Shown here one piece after another: positions 11,089 to 26,178 of a DNA stretch of 64,000 nucleotides. Each line of letters opens with the position of its first letter. Positions within the stretch are counted from its first letter, which is position 1. This stretch comes from Acanthacorydalis orientalis (lineage: Eukaryota; Arthropoda; Insecta; Megaloptera; Corydalidae): NCBI GenBank assembly GCA_034766995.1, contig CM068315.1:54082056-54146055 (forward strand). The letters run 5' to 3'. Below the pieces are notes generated by a model. It worked only from the letters and a program-made list of their open reading frames with translations. It had not been told where the DNA came from and did not search any database. The position numbers were made by a program, and so were the translations under genes.

Positions 11089-12860
11089 TAGATAGTTTTT
11101 CATTAATAATGCATTATGTAAAAATAAATTTTATGATTGGAATTCAGTGTATTTCGATAAATCAAATCGAATTTCATTATAGTAAATGGTTTATAAAACA
11201 TATCATAGCATTTTATACCAAATAAAATAAAACTTCTGTTACTTTCTTATGAATATTATTATTTAATAGATTGTAAAAATATAGAAAATATTAATTATAT
11301 ATAAACCTAACTACACCTACAGTACTCATATTTGTGTAGTATTGTGTATGTAAACAAATTTGACACTCCTAATTATACCTGTTACAAAAATGAGTTTTTT
11401 TTACTTGCTGAAGGTATTGTGTTGACTATCAAGGAAATTATACATATATACACATTTAAACACGTATTTATATCGATGTGTGTGTGTGAAATTAGTAACT
11501 AAAATTCAACTTATTGTATCTTGGTAATTAAAATTCAGTCTATTCTAATCACTTCTGTTTATCTGCTGATTTCAATTTTTATTGAAATTATTAATGAACA
11601 GAAATTGTAATATTGTGTTGTGACTGGATTGTAAGTATAAAATATGTAAGTAAAGAGTTAATATATTATTTAAAACTAAGATCAGTAATAACTAGCAATA
11701 ACATGTGTACATTTTCTCATTTTATACAAAAAAAAGTTTTTTTTTGAAAAAAAATCATATTTGATATTTTTTAAAGACGTATATGGCCTGTAAATTCATA
11801 AACAAATTTGTAAAATTTGTTATCTAAATATAACTATTATAAAACTATTCTTAAATAAAAATTCAACGAAAATAACTTTTAGTATTTGTCTATTTATTTT
11901 TTTTATTGCCAAAACTTATTTTCAAAAACATCTTCAGTATTAAATCAAATATTTATGTTTTCAGCTTAATTATTTTTGTGTAATTATTTTAAAATCTATG
12001 AGACATATAATTTAATTTTAATTGTTGTTTGAATTAAAAGGTCATCTATGAATTGAAAGTCTTGACTTTTTAAATTTATTCTTTTTCATGTATGACATTT
12101 AATGTTTTTAGAAAAAGCATCAAATATTAATTTATGATTAAAAGATTTCAAGCAAATGTACTATTCTGATTGTAATATAATATTTGTATACTCTGTTTTT
12201 GAATACATTTATTAAATAAAAAAGTGTTGTCCATGCTTATGTAAATAGTTAATATATTAACTTATATTTATACTGGCAATAAAATACAGATAATAAACTT
12301 GATGTTTTCCTTGCTATTATCACAATGCCTTGAAATAAAGCAACAGATATATTCAAATAGGTTACTATTTCATTCAATTTTAAATATTTCACTCGTATTA
12401 TTCAATTTTTATTATTGATAGTATTGTACCCGTACACTGGTTTTCAGTATACTGTAGTAATAGCAAACACGGATGTACAAATTTTGCGAATCAGGTATAA
12501 GAAAATCACATCTAATTTTGTACATGAATATATTGACAGCATTTGAATTGAAAATAGAAAAATAATAAATGATGTAATTATTATAGCTGTCATTTCTTTT
12601 GAACACCAGTGTATTTTAAATTATGAATTGAAACATTTCTCTAATTATTTAGATATTAGGTTTACATTAACTCATCAGGTCTCGTTTAATATTTCATAAA
12701 ATCAGAAATAAATATATCAATATGGCTTTCATTCATTTTTAATAATATATTTAAAAAATATATAATAGTATTGATTTATAATTAAACTTGAAACAAAATT
12801 TTTAGACCTGGAAGTAATTCATCATGACAGAATAACTCTGTGCATTAGTACACACTATTA

Positions 12861-12869
12861 GTGTGTGTA

Positions 12870-12927
<58 letters not shown>
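12861..12927. repeat. compound (GT)n(AT)n microsatellite
   Basis: A GTGTGT tract passes directly into an AT tract of about 48 bases. Confidence 0.93.
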
Positions 12928-12930
<3 letters not shown>

Positions 12931-14454
12931 ATTGTAAAAAGAACAATTGAAAACAAAAAATATGTATATATTTTATAATGCTATAAATAAGACAACATTT
13001 TTAATTACCAACAAAAAATTAGTATTTGTATTAAGTATAGCTTTTATATGACTTTATTCGACAATATTTCATTTTTCATACATTGGATAAAATATTATAG
13101 TATACAAATAAACTGTATTGAAATATGAAAGAATATCTGAATAAAAAATAAATCAAATTTACATATCAAAAATTTAATTTAATAAAATGTTAAAATAGAC
13201 TTGATTTAAATATAAAATGTCCATTTTAATATGTAATGTTTTTGACCAATAATGTAGAAAAATGTGTGTATATTTGAGTAATTACAATAGAATTGTGACA
13301 ATATTAATCAATCAAGACAAAATCAATCTGTACAAAATTATTATCAACTGTAAACTGGTGAGTGAATTGTAGCAGTAAAGTTTTAATTCTTTTTATTTTT
13401 TATTTAATAATGTACATAATAAAACGCTATACAATAATAGAATTGTGTTAAATTTAAATTTATTTAACTTATTTTATAATATACAAATATATGACTGTTA
13501 TTCGTTGTGAAAAAAATACTAATAAGTAAATGTTTATTTCAGAGATTTGATATATATTTTAACACGTTTTTATTCATGACATTATTGGCATTCTTTAATC
13601 TTAACTCTTTTATTATTAGCTAGTATTTACTTATCTACGTCGGATTTTTAGAAACATTTAATTCTTTTCTAAAATTAATTGAATATTTGTATTATAAATA
13701 TTTATTATAAACAACATGATGCACCTTACTAACACATTCAAATTAGTCCTATTTGACAATACTAAAATTAATTATATTAAGAGCAAACATTTGTGATTGA
13801 ACATATTTATTATTTTTATTTCAGTCTATATATAGTCGTTATATGAATTATATAAGAAGTCAACAATGGTGTACTATCATTTATATGAATTTCTTTTGTA
13901 AGATTTATTTGAAAACACCTATAGCAATATTTCTGTACTAAAACATGTTGGTGTAAATCTCACACTGAATTTATCTTCTTTATCAGAGAATTCGCTTGTT
14001 TTTTAAATTATACATTGTATTTTTTTAATTAAAACAAGCGAATAACTTTTATAATCAATTGAAGTAATCAATGTTTTAACAACAATTAATACTCCAGCAA
14101 GTTTGATACATCATTGTTATCTTATACAAAACTGATTTGTATTTATCTATTAAATTGGAAAAAAAAATATTATTTTACACATATTCTAAAGTAAAAAAAG
14201 AATATCTTTAAATTCGTAAATTTTAAATTATTTAAATAAACACGTGATAAATGCCATCCTATTAGTTACTAGATGGAACATTTTCTTAAATTTTATAGAA
14301 AATTCAGAATTCATGAATCACTAAATATACTTAAAAAAAATAACGGTTTCAGGAATAACCTGATTCTGATACTTCACACTTTTAACATAATGTATATTTT
14401 TACATTTAACTTCACATTTTACATGCACTAGTCAAAGTTTACATTTTCTAGAAT

Positions 14455-14457
<3 letters not shown>

Positions 14458-14521
<64 letters not shown>

Positions 14522-14522
14522 G
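14458..14522. repeat. (TA)n microsatellite
   Basis: Nearly uninterrupted TA run of about 58 bases, ending in TATGTATATG. Confidence 0.93.
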
Positions 14523-15380
14523 TAAATTACAAAAAAAAACACATTCTTTTCACTAAAATTAATCTGAGTAATTCAATTTGCTTTATAAAATATTGCATTT
14601 TTAGTGAAAAAGTAATATTAAATGTGAATATTTTATACTCCATGCAATATGCTTATTTAATTGTATAGCAAACATTGTTAACATCACTAAAAAAATAAAT
14701 AAAATTATTACTCTGAGTTACTTATTGAATACTTATTTTTTAAAAAAAAATATTTTTTGTCCAATATATATATATATGTAATTTTTTGTAATAAATCATT
14801 TCGTCATAATATCCTATACACCATAAATTTCCTTTTATCCAAAGTTCCATAATTAATTTTGTCTATATATAAAAACAGTTTGTTGTATGTAGTGCTGATC
14901 TATTTGTGAAGATGAATTTATCTTCAATATGAAACTATTAATTATGCATATATATATATATCCTTTTAATATATTTTTAATTTTGTCAAGTCAATTTTTA
15001 TATAACTTTCCTTTATTTATTTTTAATTAAGGTATATTTATATTTATTAATTAACATAAGGTATATTTATTTTTTATTTATTTTTAATAAAGGTATAAAT
15101 ATATTTAACAGTTGCATATCCAATAAAAATATATTTTTTTTTATAAGAAACAAACAAATTTCCCAATATACATGAATGAAATTAATTTTTCAATTAAATG
15201 AATTAATTAATATCAACCCAATTTGTTTTTAGTGGGCTATTCAAAACTATTAAATACTAATTTAAAGGATATAAAAAATATTTTATCTCTTTGATATTTA
15301 AATAAAATTAATTTGAAAATGTGAAACAGTTATGTTTTTCTTTTTAAATAAAAACAAAACTCGTTTGCATATTCTACTTA

Positions 15381-15396
15381 TATGTGTGTGTATGTG

Positions 15397-15462
<66 letters not shown>
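15381..15462. repeat. compound (TG)n(TA)n microsatellite
   Basis: A TGTGTGTATGTGTATG start passes into a pure TA run of about 60 bases. Confidence 0.93.
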
Positions 15463-15469
<7 letters not shown>

Positions 15470-16400
15470 GACTTATTGTATTCTTAACACAACTACCAAA
15501 AAATACATTTTTTACTTTTAAATTACTAGTGAATAATTTGTATTGATTTTATTTCTATTTAAAGTAATAATTTAACAATGTAATTCGTATATAAACAGTT
15601 AATTATCATGTATATTTCATTTTAAAATCATTCCAGAATTGTACTTTTAACCTGTATTTATTTTTTAGACATTCCAGCCAAAAGACAAAAAACAATCTAT
15701 TCAGTTTTACAACAGTCTTATTCGAAATTAATAAATCAACTTTTATCATTGTTATTATTCATCAAGTGTTCCTGTTGTTTTTAAGCATAAAGGTATATGT
15801 TTTAATTTTTTCCTTTATAATCAGTGATTTTGTTAGTTGTGAAAAAATAACTTTTGATCAACCATACTTGTGATCAAATAAAATTATAGTGAAGTATTTT
15901 AAATTTGGAATTTTATACTACTTTGATAAAGTATTCTTATAAATAAATTTTAATCAAATTATGATAAATAATAATGCAGTATTAACAAAATAATATTTGT
16001 TTGCTTCATTTTAAAAATTATTTTTGATTAAAACTATATATGTAATTTTAATAGCAATTTTCATTAAATTTTGTAAAAAGTAAGTAATTATATCAACATT
16101 TGAAGTACAAATTAAAAAAAAATGAATTTAAAGAAATATTTCTAAATGTAACTGTAAGCCTGAAAGCAAGATTAGTTAAACTACATATTTTTTCTGTTGA
16201 TTATTATTTAAATTATTATCCAAGGCAATATCATGAAGAAATGATTGAATTATGTAAATAATAATTTAAATAAATACAATTCACGATGATTTTACATTGA
16301 TTTGAATTATCAAGTCTCGACCAGAGAGAGTGTATCTATAGTCTGAACATAGATTTAAGTACCATTAATTCGAATTAATAATATTGAATTATTCTATAAT

Positions 16401-16995
16401 ATGGCAGAAACCTCAATTGACAAAAGTGACAGTGATTTTATAAGAGTTTCATCAAGAAAAAGAGGTAAAAAAATAGTAGTCAATTCTTTTCCACACGATA
16501 TTAATAACTTCGATAGTGAAGCGTGCCATATAGATAAAGCTGTAGCTTTAAGGTAAATTAATTTATTTTCAATGCATATTAATACGCCATAACCTTAAAT
16601 ATATGTAAAGTATATTTTTCAAATTCGTTACTTAAATGATTAAATAAAATATTTAATAAATACATGTATAATAAAACAATGAATTATGTGAATTTCACTA
16701 TTTAAATTTATTTCTAATTATTTATTATTAGTTTGTTTTTAATACTTTATATAGTAAGTATTAATGATTACATTCTATCATATTTTTTAAGTTAATATTA
16801 TGTATGATGTTTTTTATCTAAAATATAAAATATTCAAAATGTTAAGCATTTTTATTTTTGCATAAGTGTTGGTCTCTTTTATATTGTGTCCATTTTCAAA
16901 ATATTTTTTGTCTATATGTTATATATTTTTCTATATGTTTTATATTGTGCCTATTTTTAAAATATTTTTTGTCTATATGTTATATATTTTTGTTA

Positions 16996-17035
<40 letters not shown>

Positions 17036-17869
17036 ATTTATATGTATGATATAATTTTTAGTGGATCTATTTAAAGATCATTTTATAAAACAATGCATTA
17101 TAAAACTATCAAATGATACAATTATTCTAATATTTAACATACATTTATTTTTACGTTAATTTTTATTTTTAGAAGGATTCAGTCTGCGAAAGAAGATTTA
17201 TTAACTTCAGATTTTAATTCGTCGTTTTTTTCTACACTTCGTGAAGCTCTTGACTTGTTAGGTAATCCTGACATCAAAGAAGTAGTATGTTACGGTTTAG
17301 GCCATTTAGGAGAATGTATGATTTCTCGTTATCAACTAGCATTGTTGTTATGTCTTAAAGATCTTTATACTTCTAAAATATTTGCATACGATCCAATATT
17401 TTATAAACAAGAATGTAGTATACTCGAAGAACTCAACATAAACATTATAAATGAAAATGAAGAAGGTAGACGTAAAGTACAAAATGGAGATACTACTTTG
17501 TTTTATTTACCACATTGTCCAAAACAGTTGATGAATAATATACTCTGGATGAATTGGGGAATTGACTTAAAAGACTGTATTATAATTAGCAATAGTTTTG
17601 TGAATATAATTGAAAATAATCCTAAACAAATTTTGCTCAATGAAGCAGAATTAATTTTGAATATTTCTGCTCATGTTGAAGAGTTATCTGTTGTAAACTC
17701 ATTTAAATATTTTGACATATTCAATGATTTGTCTGTACATGTGTTCCCTGAACAGAAGTTAAGATTACTTGCTCCTGATTTTTGGATTTGTAGTAAAGAA
17801 CCCAAATATAGTCATGAATGCAATGAAATAATTTTAAACAAATTTACAAATTTAGCTATAGATTTATGA
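16401..17869 (+). CDS. SRRD: SRR1-like domain protein
   Basis: Two exons are seen: 16401-16552 (donor gtaaat) and 17173-17869 (acceptor tttttag). The junction splits an Arg codon. The product is 282 aa. Residues 1-78 are a charged, poorly conserved N-terminus. The SRR1 domain follows, with CYGLGHLGE near residues 90-98, AYDPIF at 122-127, LFYLPHCP at 160-167 and SNSF at 190-193. All four are hallmark blocks of the family, in the expected order. SRR1 proteins are conserved eukaryotic regulators linked to circadian control in plants and to haem-related and transcriptional regulation in yeast and mammals; the biochemical activity is not established. The intron (16553-17172) contains a 54-bp tandem duplication and a TA array. 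FMC1 follows on the same strand 540 bp downstream with its own leader, so this is not an operon. Confidence 0.9.
16877..16992. repeat. tandem duplication, two units of about 54 bp
   Basis: The block running from TTTTATATTGTG to ATATATTTTT occurs at 16877-16930 and again at about 16938-16992, with a few substitutions. It lies inside the SRR1-like gene intron and seems to have no coding role. Confidence 0.75.
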
Positions 17870-18408
17870 TAGTCAATACTTGTATATTTTTTGATATGTT
17901 TGTATAAATTAAAAAATAATTTTATGTATGATTTACAAATTATAACTTATAATGTGTACATTAAATTTAAATATTTAATTTTGTTGTAACACAATGTTTT
18001 ATAAATGTAATTAAGTAATATTTGACAAAAAAATTATATAATTTTATTGTTTAACAATATTTAATATTTTAGTAACAAGTTTAATGACACTGGACAAAAG
18101 ATAAAAAAATAAATGTTATACTTTGTAATAAATTTGATATAAACTTTCAACATTTTAAGAATCAACTAAAATGTGTATTATGTAACCATTGCTTTGAATA
18201 TTTGAAAGTACAATACACATAAAATTTTACAATTTAAGTTATATAAGTATTTAATATATACATGTACAAGCATAAGAAATTGAATGTTTCATGATGTATT
18301 TAATTATAAAAACTTAGAAACAATATATTTTACATTTTAAGTCAGTTCTCAATATATAAACTTCTGTAGGGACCTGAATCAACTTTGAAAGTACTTATCC
18401 AGTGAATA
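17870..18408. other. SRR1-like 3' region and FMC1 leader
   Basis: No gene is seen here. The stretch is AT-rich with possible AATAAA-like polyadenylation signals (for example near 18110). The FMC1 5' UTR would lie at its right end. Confidence 0.5.
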
Positions 18409-18723
18409 ATGGCTGTGTTCAATGCTATTAAAACATTACGGCAACTTATTTCTGAAATTCGTCATGTATCCAGCATAAACAAGTTATCAGATTCATTACA
18501 AATGCAATATATATTAAGCCAATATCAAAAGAACAGAACGACAGATCGTCAATTGTGTAGAGCACACGAAGAGATGAAATTTATGGCTCATACATATTTA
18601 TGCTATTTAACAAGTTTGAGAAATTATCATAAAATAAATGAAGTGTATAAAGGAAAGGGTGAGAGAACAGTTGAAAGTACAGCAAAACTGGTTGGATTTA
18701 AACTACCACATGATCCTAAGTAA
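18409..18723 (+). CDS. FMC1: ATP synthase assembly factor FMC1 homologue
   Basis: Single-exon gene of 104 aa. The N-terminal half has an LYR-like helix (KTLRQLISEIRHVS). The central block CRAHEEMKFMAHTYLCYLTS and the C-terminal GKGERTVESTAKLVGFKLP match the animal FMC1 (formerly C7orf55) signature. FMC1 is a small mitochondrial protein needed in yeast for assembly or stability of the F1 sector of ATP synthase under heat stress, and it belongs to the LYR-like group. The length fits animal members (about 105-115 aa). The ATG at 18409 is the first in frame and is followed by a plausible mitochondrial N-terminus (MAVFNAIKTLRQ). The gene converges with ACADSB, with the two stop codons only about 265 bp apart. 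Confidence 0.92.
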   Translation: MAVFNAIKTLRQLISEIRHVSSINKLSDSLQMQYILSQYQKNRTTDRQLCRAHEEMKFMAHTYLCYLTSLRNYHKINEVYKGKGERTVESTAKLVGFKLPHDPK

Positions 18724-18988
18724 AAAAATAGGTATATGTGTTGGGAAACATAAGTAGTGCAAGAAAAGCTATTTTCAGTAGTAATAAAATGTAATTGAAA
18801 TAAAATTTATAAAACATAAAAAATAAACATTATATAGAAATAATATGGCTATGTAAACTATGTTTTTTTTTATGAATATTCAAAATGTATTTTTACATTT
18901 TCAGATATTAAAAATAATATTTTATTTCTTTTGCAGATAATCACTCGTTATATACAAAAAAATTGTTAATGAACAGAAAATAAGGGTT

Positions 18989-20615
18989 TTAGTTTTTAAA
19001 TTCAAATTCAATTCTTTTCGCAATTGTGCTTAATTGCATATTAGATGTTCCTTCATAAATGGCACCTATTTTACAATCTCTGTAAAATTTCTCTTGCGGA
19101 AAATCTTTAGTAAATCCTACACCACCCATCCAATCGATACATTTTATCGTTGTCCTTTGCGATACTTCACTGGCATACCATTTTGCCATCGCAGCTTGTT
19201 TGGCGATATCGTGGCCGTGCTCAAAAAGTCTGGCTGTGTTGTAAGTAAGCAGTTTGGCACATTCAATTTCAGTAGCGATTTGGGCGATTTGATGTTGCAT
19301 ACTCTAAAAAAAAATGGTTAATTGTTTAAAACAAATTATATTACTAGAAATTATTAACTATGTTCTTATTTAGAGTAAGTAATTATTGTTTATGAAAAGT
19401 AACTGTAAATGATAAGCTATTAAACAGCTATTAAGAACCAGTTATTGCGCAGTTTTCTTAATACTAAAGATTCGTGTTATTAAATGTTAAAAGTATCAAA
19501 TATACCTTAAGTAAGCTATGTTTAACATTAGAAAACAAAAAAATTATATGTGTATTTACAAAAATTATTCCATAAGTACTTTGCAATTGTGTGTGCATAT
19601 ATATATATATATATAAATATACACATGTATAAAATTCAATGTACAAACAATATGATCATTATAATTATATAAAATGGAATGTCTATTGTAAAAAAATCTA
19701 ATAAATCTGAATGAAAATACAATATTCAAAAGCTCAATTAATAGTGATAAGCCAGACATTGATGTCCATTAATCAATTTACACTGTTAATAGAGTTTTAA
19801 GTGGAAATGTTGCCATTTCCACATTTTCTATTTTCTTATATATTATACTATATGGAAGTTATTTTTAATTGGCGTCCTTCGAAAATTCGAGTTTTCTCTC
19901 TGGTTATATTGTAAAATTTGTTTCTTATATGTTCATGTTTTTCAAGCTATAATTTATAAATAAAGACATACTGTGTTCTTCAGATATTACTTTTATAGAT
20001 AGTTTTATGGTTTATTTATAAAATTAAGGCTGTCTCAAAATAACATTTTGTACTAAATATTCGCCAGTGAATATATAACTATGCCGCGACTTGGAAAAAG
20101 TTAAGAACCACTGTTATTGGTGTATTACATTTAAAGTACACGGTGTCTTATATACAATTACTGTGGATTCTAAATATTAATAAACTAAATAAAACTGTAT
20201 AGAAACAATTTTTATACAATCTATATACAACCAATATTTCAGTTTATCTGTTATTGTTTCTATGCAAAAAAGAAACCATATAACGGTGTTATATTTATAA
20301 TATGAAATCAGATTTATCAACAAAAATATATTTCTGTCTAATTTTTCAATTACTAGAACATGTACACTGTATTTAAAGTCGGTGACAATTTTATCTATCA
20401 TTTCATATATTCTATAAACAATTATTTTATTCATTGAAGATAAAATTAAAACACAGTACTAACTATTCTTGTTTGGAAAAAGGTTTATTATCTTTATGCA
20501 TAAATTTAATATCTTTATCCTAGAAAGAAACACATACATAATATGTTAGTACTATTGATGTATTTTTTTTTATCTGTAATAAAACATTATCAGTTAATAA
20601 TTAATTTTAAAAACG

Positions 20616-20668
<53 letters not shown>

Positions 20669-22865
20669 TAAATAATAAAGTTGTTTTTGTATACATATAT
20701 ACTTTTATCATAAATCAATATTTACTTTAATTTATATAAAGTGTTTTTTATGCTTAAAACTGATACACGAACCACTATTTTTAGTCTGCAACTAAAATTT
20801 AAACAAAATTAAAAATAATTTTCGAAAATAGTCTTATTATTTTAGCTTATCTCTCTGTTGAATAAGAGCTTGAATTTATCAAAAAATATTTAACACATTG
20901 AAACAGTTTCATCTCTCTTAACAATAAAAACCCACACATTTCTCGTCACTTTATCCTGCGGACAAAGTGACTGTCAGCTCATAGGTTTCAAGTTTAATTC
21001 ATTCTGTTTCGTTCTTAGTTTAAATATATTATGTTGTAAAAACCAAAACACATCTTTTTCTTTATATTTTCCCGTCAATTTTGACTGGCTATATATTATT
21101 ATAAATAATAAATTTCACATTAATCTGGCATTTAAAAAAATGAAGAATCGATACCGAACGCAGGACGTGTTTTTCTATTCATTGTTGTTAAAACTAGAAG
21201 GGTTGTCGAAATAAAAAAAAATGTAAAAAGGTTAAAGGCATTAAGACATTTTACTGTTTGATGATTATTAATGTACTTGCAAACAAAATTTTATTTAAGT
21301 AATAGTTTAATTATTTAAATACGTTAGCCACAATTTGTTTAATGAGTCAAAAATTTTTTCAGATTTTTTTCTTGAAAAAGTTTGAGAAATCGTTTTTTTA
21401 TTTGAATTAATAATTGTCACTCCGATATAAAATAATTTTTAACATCATTAAAGACAACTTCCATTATACACTGTGTATGAATTGGTTTTTAGAAGCATTT
21501 TTTATAGTCGACTAGTGATTATCGTGGCGCTAAAAATATAAAAAAACATTTTACCTGAAAACTGAAAACCGATTTTCCGAATTGATTTCTTTCCAACGTA
21601 TACGGTATGGTCGCATTGAAACATCCTTGAGCGAGACCGATCTGTTGAGCTGCTATACCGATACGTCCTTCGTTCAAAATTCCAATAGCGTACTTGTATC
21701 CTTCACCGATCTTGCCTACAATACTTGAAGCAGGAACTCTTAAATTATCGAAATGTAATGTACAAGTGCCAGATGCATGAATTCCAAGTTTATTTTCTTT
21801 TTTGCCAATAGTTAGACCGGGATTCGAGCGCTCGACAATGAAGCATGTAATACCTTTATAACCCTAAAAAGATATAGATTCTGTATTTTCATTTAATAAT
21901 TGATAAAAAAAAATATTGATCATAATTTATACTTTTTCGTTAAATATAATAACAATTTACTTTCAAAAACATTTTTTTACGTCCCACAAACGACAAAAAA
22001 AAATTTTAGTCAAAAATTTTTAATAAATTATTTCTCATTTTCTTTTATTATCACTTATATACATTTAAATAGCGATGCTAACATATTCAGAGGACAAAGG
22101 TACAGAAATATCTGAATCTTAAGAATTTTCTCTACCTTGATACTTTAAACATGATGGCATTACCATCGAAATTCGCAAAAGCAACAATAAAAGAAAGGAA
22201 TAACAATTAAATATTTCTGACCGGATTTTTTTGTGGTTTGTACGGTGTAAAATGAAAGTAACTTAGCTACAGTACCAGAACTGTCTTGAGAATAACAATT
22301 TAGTTTATTATATTGCATTACAGCTATACGAATGTATATAAATTACAAACAAAATATATTAACAGAAAAACTTAAAGAAATATTTCTATCCATTCTTTCA
22401 AAGCAAAAATCATGTTTTCTTGTATCGGAAAACATGACATTTTCAATAAAGAACAGCTAAAAATGATACTTTTGGAAGAATGGAGCAAAATAACGCTTGA
22501 ACAAACAGAAAATTTAATTAAATCTGTGCCAAAACGACTTATAGCTGTAATTAATGCTAATGGAAACTACAAAATATTAATTAAAAAATTACATTACATT
22601 TTGATACTTATATTTGTTTGAATAATTTTGTTGCATATTTTTTCCTTTTTCTGAAAAAACGTCGATGCGCTCTAACATACCTTCACCCCTCCCAATGTAT
22701 TAATGAAAATTAAGTTTGTAATTATAGGTGAAATATAATAGGTTTAAGTAAAACAAAACAGTGAAAATTCTAAAACAACACCTTTCATTTAAAGAGAAAA
22801 TTAACATTTTTTTTAAAAATTCCCAACTGTTTGAATACTTTTGCTGCCCATTGTATGAATGTATG

Positions 22866-22928
<63 letters not shown>

Positions 22929-23079
22929 GTGTGCATGTGTCTATGTATGTAACATATATACATTATAAAATAAATTAATCAAAAAATAATTTCATAATAT
23001 AGATAATTGTATTAAACAAAAGAAACTATTGATTCTGACAGATATTCAACAGCACTGCAAGGCTAAATTTTTATTTGTA

Positions 23080-23138
<59 letters not shown>

Positions 23139-23777
23139 AATAATTAAGTTTCTTATTATTATACTCAGGCATTTTGTTTATAAGATTGTAAAACTTGCAG
23201 TATATAACACTTTTATTGCATCTGTTACTCTGACTTGACAGTATATACACTTACATATATGTATATAATGTGATTCAATTTAGGCTTCCGCATGAAAGTA
23301 TTAAAAAAAATCGCAAAAATGAAAAAATATGTTATTTTTAATACTTTCATACGGAAGCCTAAATTGAATACCCTATGTATACAAAGAATGATGAAAGTCT
23401 ACAATTTCCTCGGCCGTATATATCTTAAAGCCATGCCTCTGATATTTATTTAGAAAATATTTTAAGTCATTTATAAGAACTATATAACAAACTCATTATA
23501 ATTTTATTGTGTAAATGGTTCTTATTCAGTTTTAAATAAATCAAAATGAAATCGACTGAACATTTTATAGATATATTTCTTACTAAAAAAATTCGCATAA
23601 TGGAACATAATTAATCGTAATTGAAGAAAAGGCATTTAGATAGAAAACTAGGAATAGAGAACTGTGTTTAATTTTCTGAATTATCAACAAACTCATTTTC
23701 TGCTGTTTGTTTCTTAGAATGTAATTTAATATCTGTGTTCAATATGTTAATCTCATTAGTTTCGTTAGAAATAATTT

Positions 23778-23810
<33 letters not shown>

Positions 23811-25899
23811 CAGTCAATAAATATATCTTTTATTTTTAAATAATGATACCAATTTGGTGGTCAAGGTCATACATATAAAATATTTTCTTCACATCATATA
23901 ATGTGAATGCACAAATCAGACATGGTACGGATTATAGTTTATCCACTTGAACAAGTCGCAAACATCATTAACTCTGGTCTGTTTATCACGAAACTTTCTT
24001 AATTGACCGTTTTATCGTAAAACATAATCCACATTTAAATAAATATCATTAACATTTTTTACAAATACCAAGAATAATTACACATTTAATACATAAACAA
24101 CATATATAGAATTGTTGATAAATAATAGTTGGAATATGTAATTAGGTTATCTTTGTAAATATCTACATAGAAAATATAAATTTTTATAGTTGAAAACACG
24201 TAGTTTTAATTACATATTTCGTCCCTGAAATGCACACGTGGAATTAAACAAACAGTAATTATTTAAACAATAATTATAAAAGTAACGCAAAAAAGTCCAA
24301 AGTAATTGTAAGTGTGAGTTGGTGCAGCAAACATATGCAGGCCTTCTGTAATGTCAAACTGCATACACTTATTAATTTAATGACAAGTGTATTTTATTTA
24401 ATAATGATCAATGCAGATCCTATTTTGAATTGTATTGTAGACTAACAAATATTTTAACCGATACAGTTTGTTGACAGCGAGAGAGACAGTTGAACTCATC
24501 TATATACACTGACCTGCTACGATAGATGAAATACGTATCGTATGCACTGGCCAGCTTCGATTTTAAAGTAATTTTTACTTCTGATACTGAATACTGAAAT
24601 TCAGGTCTTAACAGGAATGTTTATATGACAGCAGCCAAAGACATGAATTGTACTAAATTGATAAATCTACGATTTGAATTTACATAAATTATTTTATTTT
24701 ATTTACAAGGCGTTTCTAATAAATACACATGTATTGTGAAAACACATGAAAATTGCGCTGAGAAGTAAGGAATGTAATATTTGTAAATATGTCTGATTGA
24801 ACATTGTTGGGAAAAAAAGATTTTAAATCACTAATAAAATGGCAAAACAACGTGAATACATAATTTACATTATTACATAATAACAACAAGAGATAGGAAA
24901 AGAATAGACTGTATACGAAAACAGCACGGTCTTACAGGTCTGGCAACGACGGTATTGAAAACGGCACCGCTTGTTGGTCGAACTTTCTAATAACAATCAC
25001 TGTCTATACGCGACGCCACCCGTAAAGAGTTACACTCCCTCGCTCATCTTCCACAGTATAGCGTGAATTTTAAATATGTGTTAACAAACAAAATTGTTAA
25101 ATGTGTGCAAGTCCGCGACATTTATCACCTTTTAATACTCTACGACATTTTATTACCTTTTAATACTCAACTTCCATGATCAAAGAATGCAGTATTAGTC
25201 TAGTCGATAAAAAATATCATCTTTACCATATAAATATATTGTAACACATATTTATGTATCGTCAGCATTTAATGGACACAGTGGTAATGCATAAAACCCT
25301 ATTTAGTCTCCGGCATTTCACGTGCAGTCAACAAAAAACATATTTTCACGTCTCCGGACGGTAAGGTGTTAACAGACTTGCTTTCAGTTATCTAAATACC
25401 TTTATAATGCATTGACTTTACAGCGAGTATTGTTAAGAAACTTCGCTATTATTTTTTAAGCCTACCATTGTTTTACGCAGCAATTATGCAAGTATTCACA
25501 TTATCTACGTTTGCGCACTCGTACTCATTATGCATACATAATGATACGCGACGCCTATCTTATTGCAAATTAATAATATGAAGAAATGAAATTAACAACC
25601 TCATTTTTATTTATTATCAACTTGATGTGAACTGAATAATATTGATGTACTTAATGAGAATTGAATATATTTTTACATGAAAAATATATTAAATACGACA
25701 ATTATACATACACAAACATATATGTGTATATATATATATATATACATACTAGGAGGCTTCGCCCCCTGCTCGCTGCGCTTGCCCAATTGTCAATTATAAG
25801 CATGCATGCAATCGAATGAAACAATAAACATATTTTTTAAGTCTCATTTATGTCTATGTAATCATTCTCGCAGATATATTGCAACGTGCTGTTATATAC

Positions 25900-25960
<61 letters not shown>

Positions 25961-26115
25961 CACATGTGTGTGTGTGTTAATATATTTATATAATCATTAT
26001 CGATGACAAATTGCAATGTCTAATTTTATATATGGGACAAACATATTTGGTTACCATAGAAACCTCGGCGTCATAAACAAATAAGTCAACGTCATCAAAA
26101 TTTTTTTGTGGATAA

Positions 26116-26178
<63 letters not shown>

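Larger units (their letters stand above)
9115..16400. other. 7.3-kb gene-poor AT-rich region
   Basis: I see no coding exon or recognisable element. The region holds at least seven long (TA)n arrays (near 9980, 10338, 10815, 11050, 12861, 14458 and 15381) and many A/T homopolymers. The first part may include the TNFAIP8-like 3' UTR. The last few hundred bases are the likely promoter of the SRR1-like gene. Confidence 0.6.

Noticed and set aside
19034..19321. Plus-strand 95-codon frame
   Set aside because: It is antisense to the last ACADSB exon, whose minus-strand frame has the catalytic IYEGTSN motif.
21900..22115. 71-codon intronic frame on the plus strand
   Set aside because: AT-rich random-looking composition inside an ACADSB intron; no homology seen.
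24300..25560. Hidden nested gene in the large ACADSB intron
   Set aside because: Composition is slightly more balanced than its surroundings, but no frame longer than a few dozen codons, no splice pairs and no recognised motif were found on either strand.
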